Positions 45,393 to 55,700 of a DNA stretch of 64,000 bases are shown here, one piece after another. Location of the stretch: contig JAFYAH010000025.1 in assembly GCA_017540825.1 (NCBI GenBank), positions 52,104 through 116,103 on the forward strand, read 5' to 3'. The position numbers and the translations under genes are program-made. The notes beneath the pieces were generated by a model, which was not told where the DNA came from, did no database searches, and saw only the letters and a list, made by a program, of their open reading frames with translations. Source of the DNA: Candidatus Methanomethylophilaceae archaeon. Its GTDB lineage: Archaea; Thermoplasmatota; Thermoplasmata; Methanomassiliicoccales; Methanomethylophilaceae. The number at the start of each line of letters is the position of its first letter. Position 1 is the first letter of the stretch.

Positions 45393-46249
45393 GTCTGCGC
45401 CCCCACGCTCTTTCCTGTCAGCTCCACGAACACGTCCTCCAGGTTGGTGTCCCTTATCGTCACGTTGCCCTTGAGGGATGCAGCGAAGGCGCTGGCCTCG
45501 TCCCTGCTCTTGAAGTACTTGTAGGTCGTCTTCCCGTTCTCTATAGTCTCTACTGCGATGGAGCCGACCTTCTCGCACAGGTTCTTCGGTATGTCCAAGG
45601 CTATGATCCTGCCCTTGTCTATTATCCCGACCCTGTCGCACAGGGACTCGGCTTCCTCTATGTAGTGGGTGGTGAGAATTATGGTGGTCCCGTCCCGGTG
45701 GAGGGACTTTATCACGTCCCAAAGCAGGCGGCGCGCGTTTATGTCCAGCCCGGACGTAGGCTCGTCCAGGAACAGGACCTGCGGGCGATGGAGCATGGCG
45801 CATACTATCGCCGCCCTCTTCTTCCATCCGCCGGATAGGGAGTCCACGGGCTTGTCGAGGTATTCCCCGAGGCCGAAGAAATCTGAGAGCTCCGATATGC
45901 GCTCGTTGCGCTCCTTCTTGCCCATGTTGTGATACATGGCGTGTGAGATCATGTTCTCGCGGATGGTGAGGTCCTTGTCCAGAGACACCTGCTGCTGGAT
46001 CACGCCCATCGATCCTTTCGCTGCTTCCGGCTCTTTAGTTATGTCGTGGCCGTTCACGGTTATGGTCCCTTCGTCGAACCCGGTCAGCGTCGAGACGCAC
46101 CGCAGAGTGGTGGTCTTCCCTGCGCCGTTCGGACCCAGGAACCCGAAGAGCTCTCCCCGGTGGATGACCAGGTCGAGACCGTTGACCGCGGTCTTGTCCC
46201 CGAACCTCTTCACCAGGCCTTTGATCACTATCATGTCTTCCATTGACAT
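45389..46249 (-). CDS. ABC exporter ATPase (DrrA type)
   Basis: The 286-residue ATPase carries Walker A GPNGAGKTT, Q-loop VIQQQVSLD, signature LSGGWKKR (Trp variant shared with the paralogue at 46899), Walker B VLFLDEPTSGLD and LTTHYIEEAESLCDR, plus a C-terminal domain typical of DrrA-type exporters. It works with the permease with which it overlaps. A TATA-like TTTATATATT (minus strand) lies near 46340. Alternative start ATG at 46243. Confidence 0.93.
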   Translation of the reverse strand: MSMEDMIVIKGLVKRFGDKTAVNGLDLVIHRGELFGFLGPNGAGKTTTLRCVSTLTGFDEGTITVNGHDITKEPEAAKGSMGVIQQQVSLDKDLTIRENMISHAMYHNMGKKERNERISELSDFFGLGEYLDKPVDSLSGGWKKRAAIVCAMLHRPQVLFLDEPTSGLDINARRLLWDVIKSLHRDGTTIILTTHYIEEAESLCDRVGIIDKGRIIALDIPKNLCEKVGSIAVETIENGKTTYKYFKSRDEASAFAASLKGNVTIRDTNLEDVFVELTGKSVGAQT

Positions 46250-46605
46250 TCCCCAGTGGCGATTCTCCCTGCTCGAGGGAGTGCATGTCCAGAGCGCTCT
46301 GTCGAGACGCTGGGCTACTCATCCATTTCCAGTCAGCTGCAATATATAAAGATTTATGCTCAGGCGGCCGACCTAGTTATCCGTGGCGGAGCGTCGGTCG
46401 CAGGTCGTCAATAAAAAGCGTTGGTTTTTAGGACCTACAAGATACATTGAATAAAATCCATAATAATTATTGTTTTAATGCAAATAGATATAATAATTGT
46501 CAATAAAACAATTACAATTATTACAATTATTACAGTTATTTCAACGGGCAATTATTATATTGGTAGTGCGTTTGTATTCCGGGGATGTGGAGGTAATAGC
46601 CACAC
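46250..46605. other. AT-rich divergent intergenic region between two exporter operons
   Basis: About 356 bases. The left part carries the minus-strand promoter for the exporter at 45389. The stretch 46440-46560 is extremely AT-rich with short repeats (ACAATTATT repeated, with AATAATTGT forming inverted pairs around 46492 and 46513), a likely operator or promoter zone for the small gene at 46606. No gene is seen. Confidence 0.5.
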
Positions 46606-46776
46606 ATGCCAGAGGGATCACCTATGAACGACGTCATACAAGCTGATAAGAGGATCAAGCTGAATGGGAACAGCCTGGTCGTGCACCTTACCAGCGAGGT
46701 TAAGCTAATGGGTTTGGGATACAACGACTGGGTCAGGGTCACGCTGGAGCGCGTGCCGGAAGACGAGAAGCGCCGA
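46606..46776 (+). CDS. Small AbrB/SpoVT-like DNA-binding protein
   Basis: The 56-residue protein shows the swapped-hairpin AbrB pattern: RIKLNGNSLVVHLTSEVKLM followed by GLGYNDWVRVTLE. Such proteins act as transition-state regulators or antitoxins. It stands between two paralogous exporter operons and upstream of the second, so it may regulate them. GGAGGT lies upstream of the ATG at 46606; an inner ATG at 46624 is preceded by GAGG and may be the real start. It ends after EDEKR at CGA (46774-46776); the conventional stop TGA comes four codons later. Confidence 0.65.
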
Positions 46777-46898
46777 TCGGGACGGCAATGATGCAGAATC
46801 GAAGATAATAGACATGATGTGCGGTACGGCACAAACATCCATTAAATACTGTCAGGCCTCTCATCGGCGCATGGTTCAGCACATGCCGTCCGGGGGAG

Positions 46899-47768
46899 AT
46901 GCCCGTGGCCGGCGATCCTATCGTAGAAGTGGAAGGCCTGACTATCCGCTTCGGAGACTTCACCGCCGTAGATGGACTCACGTTCAGCATCGAACGCGGT
47001 GAGGTCTTCGGTTTTCTGGGGCCGAACGGAGCCGGGAAGACCACTACGATAAGGGCCATCACGACGATACAGCGTCCCACCTCCGGAAGGGTCGTCATCG
47101 ACGGCCACGACTCCTCCACGGACTATCTGGAGGCCAGGCGCTGCATAGGGATAGCGCAGCAGCACATAAGCCTCGACAAGGACCTGACCGTGCGCCAGAA
47201 CATAAAGTACCATGCGATGCTCCACAAGATCCCTAAACGCGTCATGGAGGAGAGGGTGAAGAGCCTCTCGGACATGCTGGGGCTGGGGGAGCATATGGAC
47301 AAGAAGATAGCCGACCTGTCCGGAGGGTGGAAGAGGAAGGCCGCGATAGTGTGCTCCATACTCCACGAGCCGTCCGTCCTCTTCCTGGACGAGCCCACCG
47401 CAGGGCTGGACACCCAGTCCCGCCATCTCCTCTGGGAGCTCGTCAGGACGCTCAACTCCCACGGGACCACGATATTCCTGACCACACATTACATAGAGGA
47501 GGCGGAGTCGCTCTGCGACAGGGTGGCGATAATCGATAGGGGGAAGCTGTCGGCGATCGGGACGGTGGACGAGCTCAAGGACATCGTGGGCAAGGTGACG
47601 GTGGACGTCTCCGAAGGGAGCAGGACCGTCCCATACCATTTCGCGTCCCGGGAGGAGGCAAAGGCCTTCGCCGAGTCCCAGGGCGGGGAGTTCTTCAACA
47701 TCCGCAGGACGACGCTGGAGGACGTCTTCCTCGCGCTGTCCGGCGACGCCAAGGGGAGGCTGGGACGA
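46899..47768 (+). CDS. ABC exporter ATPase (DrrA type)
   Basis: The 289-residue ATPase has Walker A GPNGAGKTT, Q-loop IAQQHISLD, signature LSGGWKRK, Walker B VLFLDEPTAGLD and LTTHYIEEAESLCDR. It is paralogous to the minus-strand ATPase at 45389. Its CGA (47766-47768) overlaps the permease ATG as CGATG, after GDAKGRLG; the conventional reading adds 29 residues inside the permease gene out of frame. GGGGGAGA precedes the ATG as a Shine-Dalgarno-like sequence. Confidence 0.93.
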
Positions 47769-48517
47769 TGCTCTGGGACATCGTGGACGAGTCGTACCGC
47801 GTGGCGTGGGGGGACCTGTGCTACATCAAGGGGAACCTTCCGGAGACCCTGCTGACCGGCCTGGTCGGCCCTCTGCTGTACCTTCTGGCCTTCGGCTACG
47901 GGGTCGGAGGGAGCATGGGCGGGGGCCAGGACTACATCGTCTTCATAGTCCCCGGGATCATAGCGCTGACCACCCTCTCCGCTACCTTCAGCACGGTGTC
48001 CATGAAGATACTGGTGCAGCGGCTGTTCTACATGAGCTTCGACGAGATGCTACTTTGCCCCATCCACATAGCGTCCGTGGTCATAGGCAAGACGGCTTCC
48101 GGCGTCATCCGCGCCACCCTGAGCTGCGTCGTCATAATGCTGGTGGGCCATCTTATAGCCCCCTCGGTAGCGATCTCCCCCTACGCCATCCTGCTGGTAG
48201 TCTTCGGGGCGTTCATGTTCTCGCTGCTGGGGCTGCTGGCAGGGATGGCCGTCCAGAAGACCAACACGCTGTCCCTGATATCCGGGACGGTGATCGTGCC
48301 CATGACGTTCCTGTGCGGGACCCTGTTCAACGTGTCCGCGCTTCCCGCCTGGGCCGCCGCCGCCACGTACGCCCTGCCCCTCACGCACGTGAGCCAGCTG
48401 ATGAGGGCGGTCATGCTCGGGACGGACGTTCCGCTGGACTCGATCGCCATGATGGTGATATACACCGCCGCGTTCTTCTCGCTCTGCTGGTGGATGATCA
48501 AGACCAACAGGTGCTGA
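47768..48517 (+). CDS. ABC-2-type exporter permease
   Basis: The 249-residue six-helix permease has the same landmarks as its paralogue at 44637: DYIVFIVPGIIALTTLSATF, SFDEMLLCPIHIASVVIGK and FLCGTLFNVSALPAWAAAA. It partners the ATPase at 46899. It ends with TGA two bases before the end of the convergent HAD gene. Confidence 0.9.
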   Translation: MLWDIVDESYRVAWGDLCYIKGNLPETLLTGLVGPLLYLLAFGYGVGGSMGGGQDYIVFIVPGIIALTTLSATFSTVSMKILVQRLFYMSFDEMLLCPIHIASVVIGKTASGVIRATLSCVVIMLVGHLIAPSVAISPYAILLVVFGAFMFSLLGLLAGMAVQKTNTLSLISGTVIVPMTFLCGTLFNVSALPAWAAAATYALPLTHVSQLMRAVMLGTDVPLDSIAMMVIYTAAFFSLCWWMIKTNRC

Positions 48518-48518
48518 A

Positions 48519-49154
48519 TCGCAGCAGGCCGCAGAGCTCGGGGAGGCTCTCCGCGTACGGGACGCCCTCCCTCTCGCAGACGTCCTTGGGAAGCCCGTAC
48601 CCGTACGCCGCGGCGACGAAGTCCATGCCGAGGGCCCTCGCCGCGTCCAGGTCGTCGAAGGAATCTCCGATCATGACCGCCTCGTCGACGTCGGCGCCCG
48701 CGTCGGCCAGGCACCTCTCGATGAGCTCGCGCTTGGATATGGCCGTCTTGAAGTTGGTGCCCCTGACAGAAAGGAACATGTCGCGGATCCCGAGCTTCTC
48801 CAGCGTCCTGACCGAGAACTCCTCCACCATCATGGTGGCCACGCACAGGACGTAGCCTTTGGACCGCAGGCATTCCAGCGCCTTCCTCGCCCCGGGATAG
48901 CCGGTGCACATGGAGAAGCCTTTGTCCACGTAATGGGAGACGTAGACCTTGACCCCTTCCATTATCCTCTCCGGCGGTATGCCGACTATCCTGACCATGT
49001 TTTCGACGAAAGGGCCGCCGAGCCCGCTCCTGAGGGACTCCTCTGGGATGTCTGGCCTCCCGAAGGCCTCGCCCGTCCTCCTGTAGCAGTACAGGATGCC
49101 CTCCGACGAATCGGACAGGGTCCCGTCCAGGTCGAACACCAGCAGCTTCTTCAT
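48519..49154 (-). CDS. HAD-superfamily hydrolase, phosphoglycolate phosphatase-like
   Basis: The 211-residue phosphatase has motif I FDLDGTLSDS, motif II in CVATMM, a conserved Lys (ISKRELIE region), and motif IV MIGDSFDDLDAARALGM. It resembles phosphoglycolate phosphatase or pyrophosphatase members; the substrate is unknown. The frame meets CGA (48521-48519) after LPELCGLL, so it abuts but does not overlap the exporter gene; the conventional reading adds six residues and overlaps that gene by 20 bp. The start at MKKLLVFD is preferred over an upstream extension. Confidence 0.87.
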
Positions 49155-49236
49155 GAACGGGTGATGCGCCACGGGTTTAAGTGCTTTCGACCGCGGGAAC
49201 CGCAACCGATATCATCCCTGCCAACATAGTTCGCCC

Positions 49237-50361
49237 ATGGATTTCCAGGAAGCGGTCTCGAAAGCCGAGGCAGGGGACGTGGACGCGATGGTCGAAGCCG
49301 CACGCATGCTCCGCGAGGGGGACGGCGCAGGCAAGGACCTCCGTCTCGCCGTATCGTATCTCAGGAAGGCCGCCGATGCGGGAAGCGCCGCCGCAGCCTC
49401 GTCCCTGGGCTACATGTACATGATGGGGGAAGGCGTCAAAGCCGACCCGTCGGAGGCGGAGAGGCTCCTCTCGTCCGCTGCGGCGGCAGGGGATCCCGGC
49501 GCTATGTGCAACATGGGCGTCCTGTTCTCCGCGAAGGACCCCCTGCGCTCGCTGGAATGCTTCGAGAAGGCCGCGACCATGGGCAGCGCTCAGGCGATGA
49601 AGAACCTGGGCGCGATGTACTCCGCAGGGCAGGGAGTGGTCGCGGACAGGAGGAAGGGCGCGGAATGGTACTCCAAGGCCGCCGACCTGGGGGACGCCGA
49701 CTCCATATGCGTTCTCGCCTCGATGTACCGCAACGGCGACGGGGTCCCGGTGGACAAGGCGAAGGCCGCCGAGCTCTACAGGAGGGCCGCAGACATGGGC
49801 GAATCCGACGCGCAGTACGACCTGGCGTTCATGCTGGACTCGGGAGAGGGCGTCCCTGCGGACCACGAGGAGGCGGAGAGGTACTTCCGCATGGCGGCAG
49901 ACCAGGGGGACTCCGACGCGTGCCTGTGCATGGGAGGGATCCTGTTCGAGAAGGGGCAATACAAGGACGCAGAGGACTACTTCCTCACGTCCGCTCTGAA
50001 GGGGGACGTGAAGGCGGAGTACAACATCGGCCTCCTCTACATGGGCGACTACCTGGGCGCTTCCGATTTGGGGAAGGCGAAGGAGTGGTTCTGCTCCGCC
50101 GCTGACAAAGGGTTCGCGCTGGCCCAGACGATGCTCGGGACCATCGCCCTGGACGAAGGCGATCCCGGGGAGGCCGAGAGGCGCTTCAGGGAGTCCGCCG
50201 AGCAGGGCGAGCCGACGGCCATGTACAACCTGGGGGCGATGGGGCTCTCGGGGCAGGCCGGGATGGAGTACCGGGAGTCCGTAGAATGGCTGACGAGGGC
50301 GGCGAAAGCAGGATACCAGCCTGCCTACGAGGTCTTGATGCGCCTGGGCTCCCAGGGACGA
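49237..50361 (+). CDS. Sel1-like repeat protein
   Basis: The 374-residue protein is built of about ten Sel1-like (TPR-related) repeats of some 36 residues, for example ALKYLRKAADAG-like and NLGAMYSAGQGVVADRRKGAEWYSKAA-type units. Sel1 proteins are scaffolds for protein-protein contact, often in signalling or surface assembly. No signal peptide is visible, so it is probably cytoplasmic. It ends after MRLGSQG at CGA (50359-50361). The conventional frame continues 29 codons into the convergent HAD gene and contains a further CGA. Confidence 0.88.
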
Positions 50362-50377
50362 GCGGATACAGCCGACG

Positions 50378-51016
50378 TCAGGCAGAGAAGTCGAGGAGGC
50401 CCTCGAGGGAGCGGATCTCCCATGTGCAGTCTATCCCGTCGGGGGTGAGCCCGTTGCGCCTGTTGACTATGACGGAGTCCACGCCCGCGCGTTCGGAGGC
50501 CACGGCGTCGTGGGGGCTGTCCCCGATGTAGACGATGTCCTCCTTGGGGACGTCGAAGCGGGATATCGCGTTCAGGATGGGGTCCGGCTCCGGCTTGTGC
50601 CTCGCCGTGTCCTCGTATCCCGATATGACTTCGGGCGTCAGTGCGGACATCCCGTGGATCTCCATCAGCTTCACGATCTTGTACCTGTACTTTCCGGACG
50701 CTATGGCCACGGACTTTCCGCGCCTGTAGAGCTCCTCGAGGACCTCAGCGGTCTCCGGGAACGGCTCCGCATCCAGATAGGCGTCCGAATGCACTATCTC
50801 CTTGAACTTCTCGTAGAAGGTCTCGCGCTTGGACTCGTCTCCCACGAACTTGTCGAACATCTGCTCCATCGTCATCCCCACGAACTCCGGGAACCTGGAG
50901 TCGTCGTAGGTCCTGCCGACGGAAGGAAGGGCGTGGTTCAGTATGGCGCTTATCCCGCGCCTCGTGTCGAACAGGGTGTTGTCGAAGTCGAAGACGTACA
51001 GCTCGTATTCCTTCAT
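50378..51016 (-). CDS. HAD-superfamily hydrolase, phosphoglycolate phosphatase-like
   Basis: The 212-residue protein has motif I FDFDNTLFDT, motif II AIASGKYRYK, and motif IV YIGDSPHDAVASERAGVDSV. It is a phosphatase of the beta-phosphoglucomutase or Gph type with a helical cap; the substrate is unknown. Its ATG overlaps the TGA of the UbiE-like gene (ATGA at 51013-51016), so it belongs to the prenyl-compound operon and might dephosphorylate an intermediate there. It ends with TGA. Confidence 0.88.
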   Translation of the reverse strand: MKEYELYVFDFDNTLFDTRRGISAILNHALPSVGRTYDDSRFPEFVGMTMEQMFDKFVGDESKRETFYEKFKEIVHSDAYLDAEPFPETAEVLEELYRRGKSVAIASGKYRYKIVKLMEIHGMSALTPEVISGYEDTARHKPEPDPILNAISRFDVPKEDIVYIGDSPHDAVASERAGVDSVIVNRRNGLTPDGIDCTWEIRSLEGLLDFSA

Positions 51017-51762
51017 TTCGTGCCCACGTAGATGTTTACCGCCCCGAAGGACTTCACGTAGTACCTTGCGTCCTCGAATCCCGCCTTCCTGAAGACCTTG
51101 ACCATGTCCTCGCCGTACGGGAACCCCTCGATGGAGGTGGTGAGCCACTGGTATGCGGACTGCCGCCCGTCGATCGACTTCCCCTTGTCGTACTTGCGGC
51201 CGTACCTCTTGACCCTCTTCATGTATATGTTGTAGAAGAAACGGACGACGGCGTTCTTCGGCTTGGAGAGCTCCGCGACGACCACCTTTCCCCCTGGAGC
51301 CAGGACCCTGTGCATCTCGCTCACGGCCTGCAGGATGTCGGTGACGTTCCTGAGCATGTACCCCGAGGTTACCAGGTCGAACGACCCGTCCTCGAACTCC
51401 AGCTTCAGGGCGTCCCCGACGCGCCAGTCTATCTTCACTGGAAGGTCCATCTCCTTCTCCTTCCTCTCGGCGAGCTCCAGCATCTTGGGGGTGATGTCCA
51501 CTCCCACAACCGTCGATCCGGCTCCGGCCGTCCTCGCGACGTGGAAGGCTATCTCGCCGGTCCCGGTGCCCACGTCGAGGCACCTCTTCCCGGAGATGTT
51601 CCCGGCCTTCTTCATCATGAACCTGTGCCAGCCCTGGACCATGCCCATGGACATTATGTCGTTCATCTCGTCGTAGTAGTCCGCGATCTCGGTGAAGACG
51701 TCCTTGATGTACTCTTCCTTGCCTTCGAACTGGTTTCCTTTCTTCAGCTCTTCCTCAGCCAT
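51013..51762 (-). CDS. UbiE/MenG-family C-methyltransferase
   Basis: The 249-residue SAM-dependent methyltransferase has motif I LDVGTGTGEIAFHVA, motif II VVGVDITPKMLELA, and the UbiE-type signature SYMLRNVTDIL-like (SGYMLRNVTD) and SIEGFPYGEDM. UbiE/MenG methylate prenylated quinone rings. With the adjacent prenyltransferase it suggests synthesis of a methylated prenyl redox lipid or related compound, but the complete menaquinone or methanophenazine pathway is not shown. It is the middle of a three-gene operon. Confidence 0.88.
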   Translation of the reverse strand: MAEEELKKGNQFEGKEEYIKDVFTEIADYYDEMNDIMSMGMVQGWHRFMMKKAGNISGKRCLDVGTGTGEIAFHVARTAGAGSTVVGVDITPKMLELAERKEKEMDLPVKIDWRVGDALKLEFEDGSFDLVTSGYMLRNVTDILQAVSEMHRVLAPGGKVVVAELSKPKNAVVRFFYNIYMKRVKRYGRKYDKGKSIDGRQSAYQWLTTSIEGFPYGEDMVKVFRKAGFEDARYYVKSFGAVNIYVGTK

Positions 51763-51763
51763 C

Positions 51764-52684
51764 TCACATCACCAGGGGCAGCGCGTAGTACTGTATCAGG
51801 TATCCCGCTACGAGGAGGACCCCGAAGTGCCAGTTCATCTTGAACGCCAGAGGCACCAGCATGAAGCTCGCGCGGGCGTCCGTCGGGGCCTTCCTGCTGT
51901 TCTCCACGAGCCTGTACAGGTCGTACAGCGTAAGGAAAGCCAGAGCAGTGCATAAAGGTGCGCATCCGAAGCCTATGAGGGCCAGGAGGATAGGGAAGGC
52001 GACGACGTTCTCGAACAGGTACAGCTTCATCCCGCTCTCGTACGACATGTGCTGCGAGAGGGTGCCGACCCCGGCCTTCCTGTCCTCGTGGTAGTCGCGC
52101 ATCTCGTTCCCGGACAGGACCGCGGTAATCATGAACGCGTTCGGGAGGGACAGCAGGAGGACCTCCCACGAGAACATCTCGCCGGTCATAACGCAGTACG
52201 TACCGAGGGGCATCAGGAGCCCCATCATGACGAAGACGCTCGCCTGCCCCAGCCCGAGGTACTTGTAGGAGCCGCATATGGTGTACGTCCCGGCCCCTAT
52301 GACTCCCAGGATGCCGTATATCACGATGGGCCAGCCCACGTGCCATATGAACGCCAGCCCGATGAGGCAGGTTATCCCGATGCATGCGATCCCGGCCTTG
52401 AGGACGGACTTCGGCTTCAGGGCGCCGGTGACGAGCTCGGGCGACCTCGTCTCGTTCTCCACCGTGTCGGTTCCCTTCTTGAAGTCTCCGTAGGTGTTGA
52501 GGATGTTCGCCGCGGACTGCAGGAGGATTCCGCCCGCCAGGACCAGGAGGAACATCAGCAGGTCGAAGCTCCCGTCGTGGTATGCGACAGCGCCTCCTAT
52601 GAGCACGGGGACTACGGCTCCGTGGAGCGTCCACGGCCTGAAGACGTTGTACCATCCGGCCTTCACAGGCTTCACATCGGGCAT
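51764..52684 (-). CDS. UbiA/MenA-family prenyltransferase
   Basis: The 306-residue membrane protein has about eight or nine helices and the two Asp-rich UbiA motifs: NILNTYGDFKKGTD (first, N-x3-D type) and NEMRDYHEDRKAG (second). It transfers an isoprenoid chain to an aromatic or other acceptor. MenA (1,4-dihydroxy-2-naphthoate prenyltransferase) is the closest named subgroup from the motif spacing. It leads the operon with the UbiE-like and HAD genes. TATA-like TTTTTATCGATAAACATT on the minus strand lies just upstream (52710-52730). Confidence 0.88.
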   Translation of the reverse strand: MPDVKPVKAGWYNVFRPWTLHGAVVPVLIGGAVAYHDGSFDLLMFLLVLAGGILLQSAANILNTYGDFKKGTDTVENETRSPELVTGALKPKSVLKAGIACIGITCLIGLAFIWHVGWPIVIYGILGVIGAGTYTICGSYKYLGLGQASVFVMMGLLMPLGTYCVMTGEMFSWEVLLLSLPNAFMITAVLSGNEMRDYHEDRKAGVGTLSQHMSYESGMKLYLFENVVAFPILLALIGFGCAPLCTALAFLTLYDLYRLVENSRKAPTDARASFMLVPLAFKMNWHFGVLLVAGYLIQYYALPLVM

Positions 52685-52740
52685 GACCGCTCGATACGTT
52701 ATTCGTTTTTAATGTTTATCGATAAAAAAGTAAGGTGTTT

Positions 52741-52768
52741 CCCTCCTCCCGGGGCTCCAGGAGGAGGG
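52741..52768 (-). terminator. Strong hairpin after the large BspA-like gene
   Basis: CCCTCCTCC pairs with GGAGGAGGG (nine pairs) around a ten-base loop, about 32 bases beyond the stop at 52800, followed on the minus strand by AAACACCTTACTTTTTT. Likely terminator for that gene. Confidence 0.65.
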
Positions 52769-52799
52769 CGGGCCGCTACTTCGTCGGCCCATTGGAGGC

Positions 52800-55700
52800 T
52801 CATTTGTCCATGACCATGTCGATGAACTGGCCTGGCAAAACGGAGCTCCTCTCGAAGCCGTGCCCGGCCAGGTTGCTCGCTACGGAGCTGTCGATCTCGA
52901 TCCCGTTCGCCTCGTCGTCGTAGCTGGCGTAGAAGCGCACGTTCACGAAGGAGTCGGCGGACACGGTCCTGAGGTTCTCTGAGAACGCTATCCCTCCTAC
53001 GCTGTAGCAGCCCTGGAACACGTCCTCGCCAATCTCCTCGACGGACAAGAGGTTCAGGCGGCTTTCGTAGAGGTTCGCGTTCATGAAGGCGCGGTCCCCG
53101 AGCACGGTGACCCTTTCCAGGTGGGTGTCGCTTATAGACGCGCCGGAGAAGGCATCCTCCGCCACGCGCGTTAGGCTGAACGACCTATCCCCGACATCGA
53201 CGATGCTGTTCACCACGAAGTAGCCGCCGTTGTAGCCTATGGCCTCGACTTCGTCCAGGTCTATGACCCTGTACCTGACCATTTCCGATGTGAACTCGTC
53301 CCCTATCGACGGGACCCGGTGCAGGATGCTGTCGTAGCCCTCGTACGTCCCGGCCTTGATCCCGGATTCGGTGTCGATCAGGTTGCCGTCCAGGTCGTAC
53401 AGCTCTATGTCGTTCAGTTCGGCGCAGATGTCGCGGCTGAAGGTCAGCTTGTCGATCTTTACCAAGGAGAACGCGTCTGGCTCTATGGTGCTGATGGAAA
53501 GCGGGATGGTCAGGGCTTCGAGGCCGCCGTTGAAGGCTTGGTCCATCACGGTCGTCACGGTGAACGTGAACCCTCTGATAGACACCGTGGAGGGGATCTG
53601 GTAGACGTTGCTGGAACCGAGACACTTTTTGAATGCGACGGTGCGGTCGGCGTTGGAGATCACGAGGTAGCGGACGTCGCCGATCTCGTACTCGGTCCCG
53701 TCCTTGGGGTTCTTGACGAGCTTGCTGTATTTTCCCGTGAACAGGTATCCGGGCAGCTTGCTCATGTCCGTTATCGGCTCGGTGCTGGTCGTGTTCTCGT
53801 AGAACTTGCATCTGTAGAACGCGTTCTCTCCGAACTGCTGGACGTCTCCGAAGGCGACCCTCTTGAGCCCGGTGCACTCGCTGAAGGCGCTCTTCCCGAT
53901 GCTCTGGGCGTTTATCTCTATCTCGTTTATCGCCTTGCACTTGTAGAACGCGTACTCGCCTATGGACGAGACCCCGGTTATGTCCACCTCGGACAGGGAG
54001 GAGCACTCGTAGAAAGCCTTGTTGCCGATGGTCCCGGACTGCACGGTCAGGCTCACGAGAGTGTCGCATCCGAGGAAGGCCCTGCTGCCTACCCCTTCGA
54101 CCACCATGTGGTATCCGCCGATCTCCAGGTCCGCTATCCTGGCTTCGGTTATGCCTTCCACGAACCCGATCGCTGTGGCTCCTACGGCGGCCCCGATGTG
54201 CACCTTGTACAAGACGCCGTCCTTGGTGAGGACGTCCCCGTCGGCGAGATTTGCCGTCAGGATCCTGTTCCCGACGCCCGTGAGACGATGCCCGGGAACC
54301 GATCCGAGGGGCAGCGGAGAGCCGTCCGCGTAGCGCAGGGTCAGGCCGTAGAGCGCGTTCTCGCCCATGGTGGCCGACCCGTTGAACAGAGCGAACTCCT
54401 CGAGCCCGTAGCACTTGCTGAAGGCGCTCTTGCCGACGGTCTCGACGGTGTCGGGCAGCAGGACGGTGTCCAGTTTGGCGCATCCGAAGAAGGCGTATAT
54501 GCCCACGGCCCTCAGCTCCCCGTCTATGGCGAGGCTGTCCAGCGATGAGCAGTTGGCGAACGCTCTCTCGCCTATGGCGCCGAAGCAGCGGCAGTCGACG
54601 GAGGTCAGGGCCTTGTCGCTGTAGAACGCCTTGTCATTCACTCCGATGACCCTGAACTCCCTTCCCTTGTCGTTGTACGCGTAGTCCTGGATGACGATGT
54701 CCGTGCTCGCCCCGCGTCCGGTGGCGATCGCTTCGTAGGAGTTCTGAGGGGAGTAGTAGACGCCGTCGTAGAAGAACGGGTCGAAGTGCATGTGCAGGAC
54801 GGAGCCGGACCCCACGAACCTGTTCCCGGACAGGTTGTAAGGGGTGCTGGACAGCAGGTCGTCCCCGTCGTAGAACTTGATCTGGTAGAACGCGCTCTTC
54901 CCGATGTCGGCGATGTTTCCGAACTCCGCGGTCCTCAGCCCGGTGCATCCGTAGAACGCGGCCACGCCTATGGCGATCCTGCTGTTGGTGTCGCAGTTCA
55001 GCCTCAGCTCCGACAGCGACGTGCATTTCGTGAACGCCCTCTCTCCGATGTCGGTGCTGATGCTGGCGGTCTCGAGCGTGCCGCATCCGTAGAACGCTCT
55101 GTTGGCGACCCTTTCGACCGTATAATCGACGGGCCCGCACTGGACGTGGTCGCCTATCACGATGTCCGTGACCTCTTCGACATGCCCTACAGCCTTGGCC
55201 CGCGGCACCTTCTTGGCCGTCACTTCGTATATCACGCCTCCGGACTCGAACTCGTATCCCTCGTACGTCTCGCATACCAGCTTTCCGTTCGTCAGGTAGA
55301 ATATCTTATCTGACAGGATCCCAGCGTCGTGGGCGAGCTCGGTCTTCGCGTCGGGAGCATAGAACACGGTCCCGTAGAACGCGTTCTTTCCGACGGAGGC
55401 TATCTTTTCGAAATTGACGATCTCGAACAGGTTGCAGTAGCTGAACGCGCTCTGCCCTAAGGACACGCCGTTCGCGCCGCTGCCGAGATGGATGTACGTG
55501 ATGGGGCACCTGAAGAAGGCGTAGTCTCCGATGGAAGAAACGTTGACCGCGACGACGTAGTACAGCGACGTGCATCTCGCGAACGCTTTGTCGCCTATCG
55601 CGCCTTCTCCGCCGTAGTACAAGGTCATCAAGGTATCGCACCCGTAGAACGCCTTGCTGTCGATCCCGGTGACCGTGTAGCTGGAGCCTTCGAAGTCGAC

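Noticed and set aside
43326..45524. A NifK-like protein extended by about 310 residues
   Set aside because: The extension is antisense to the ABC-2 exporter genes and follows a hairpin; no family similarity.
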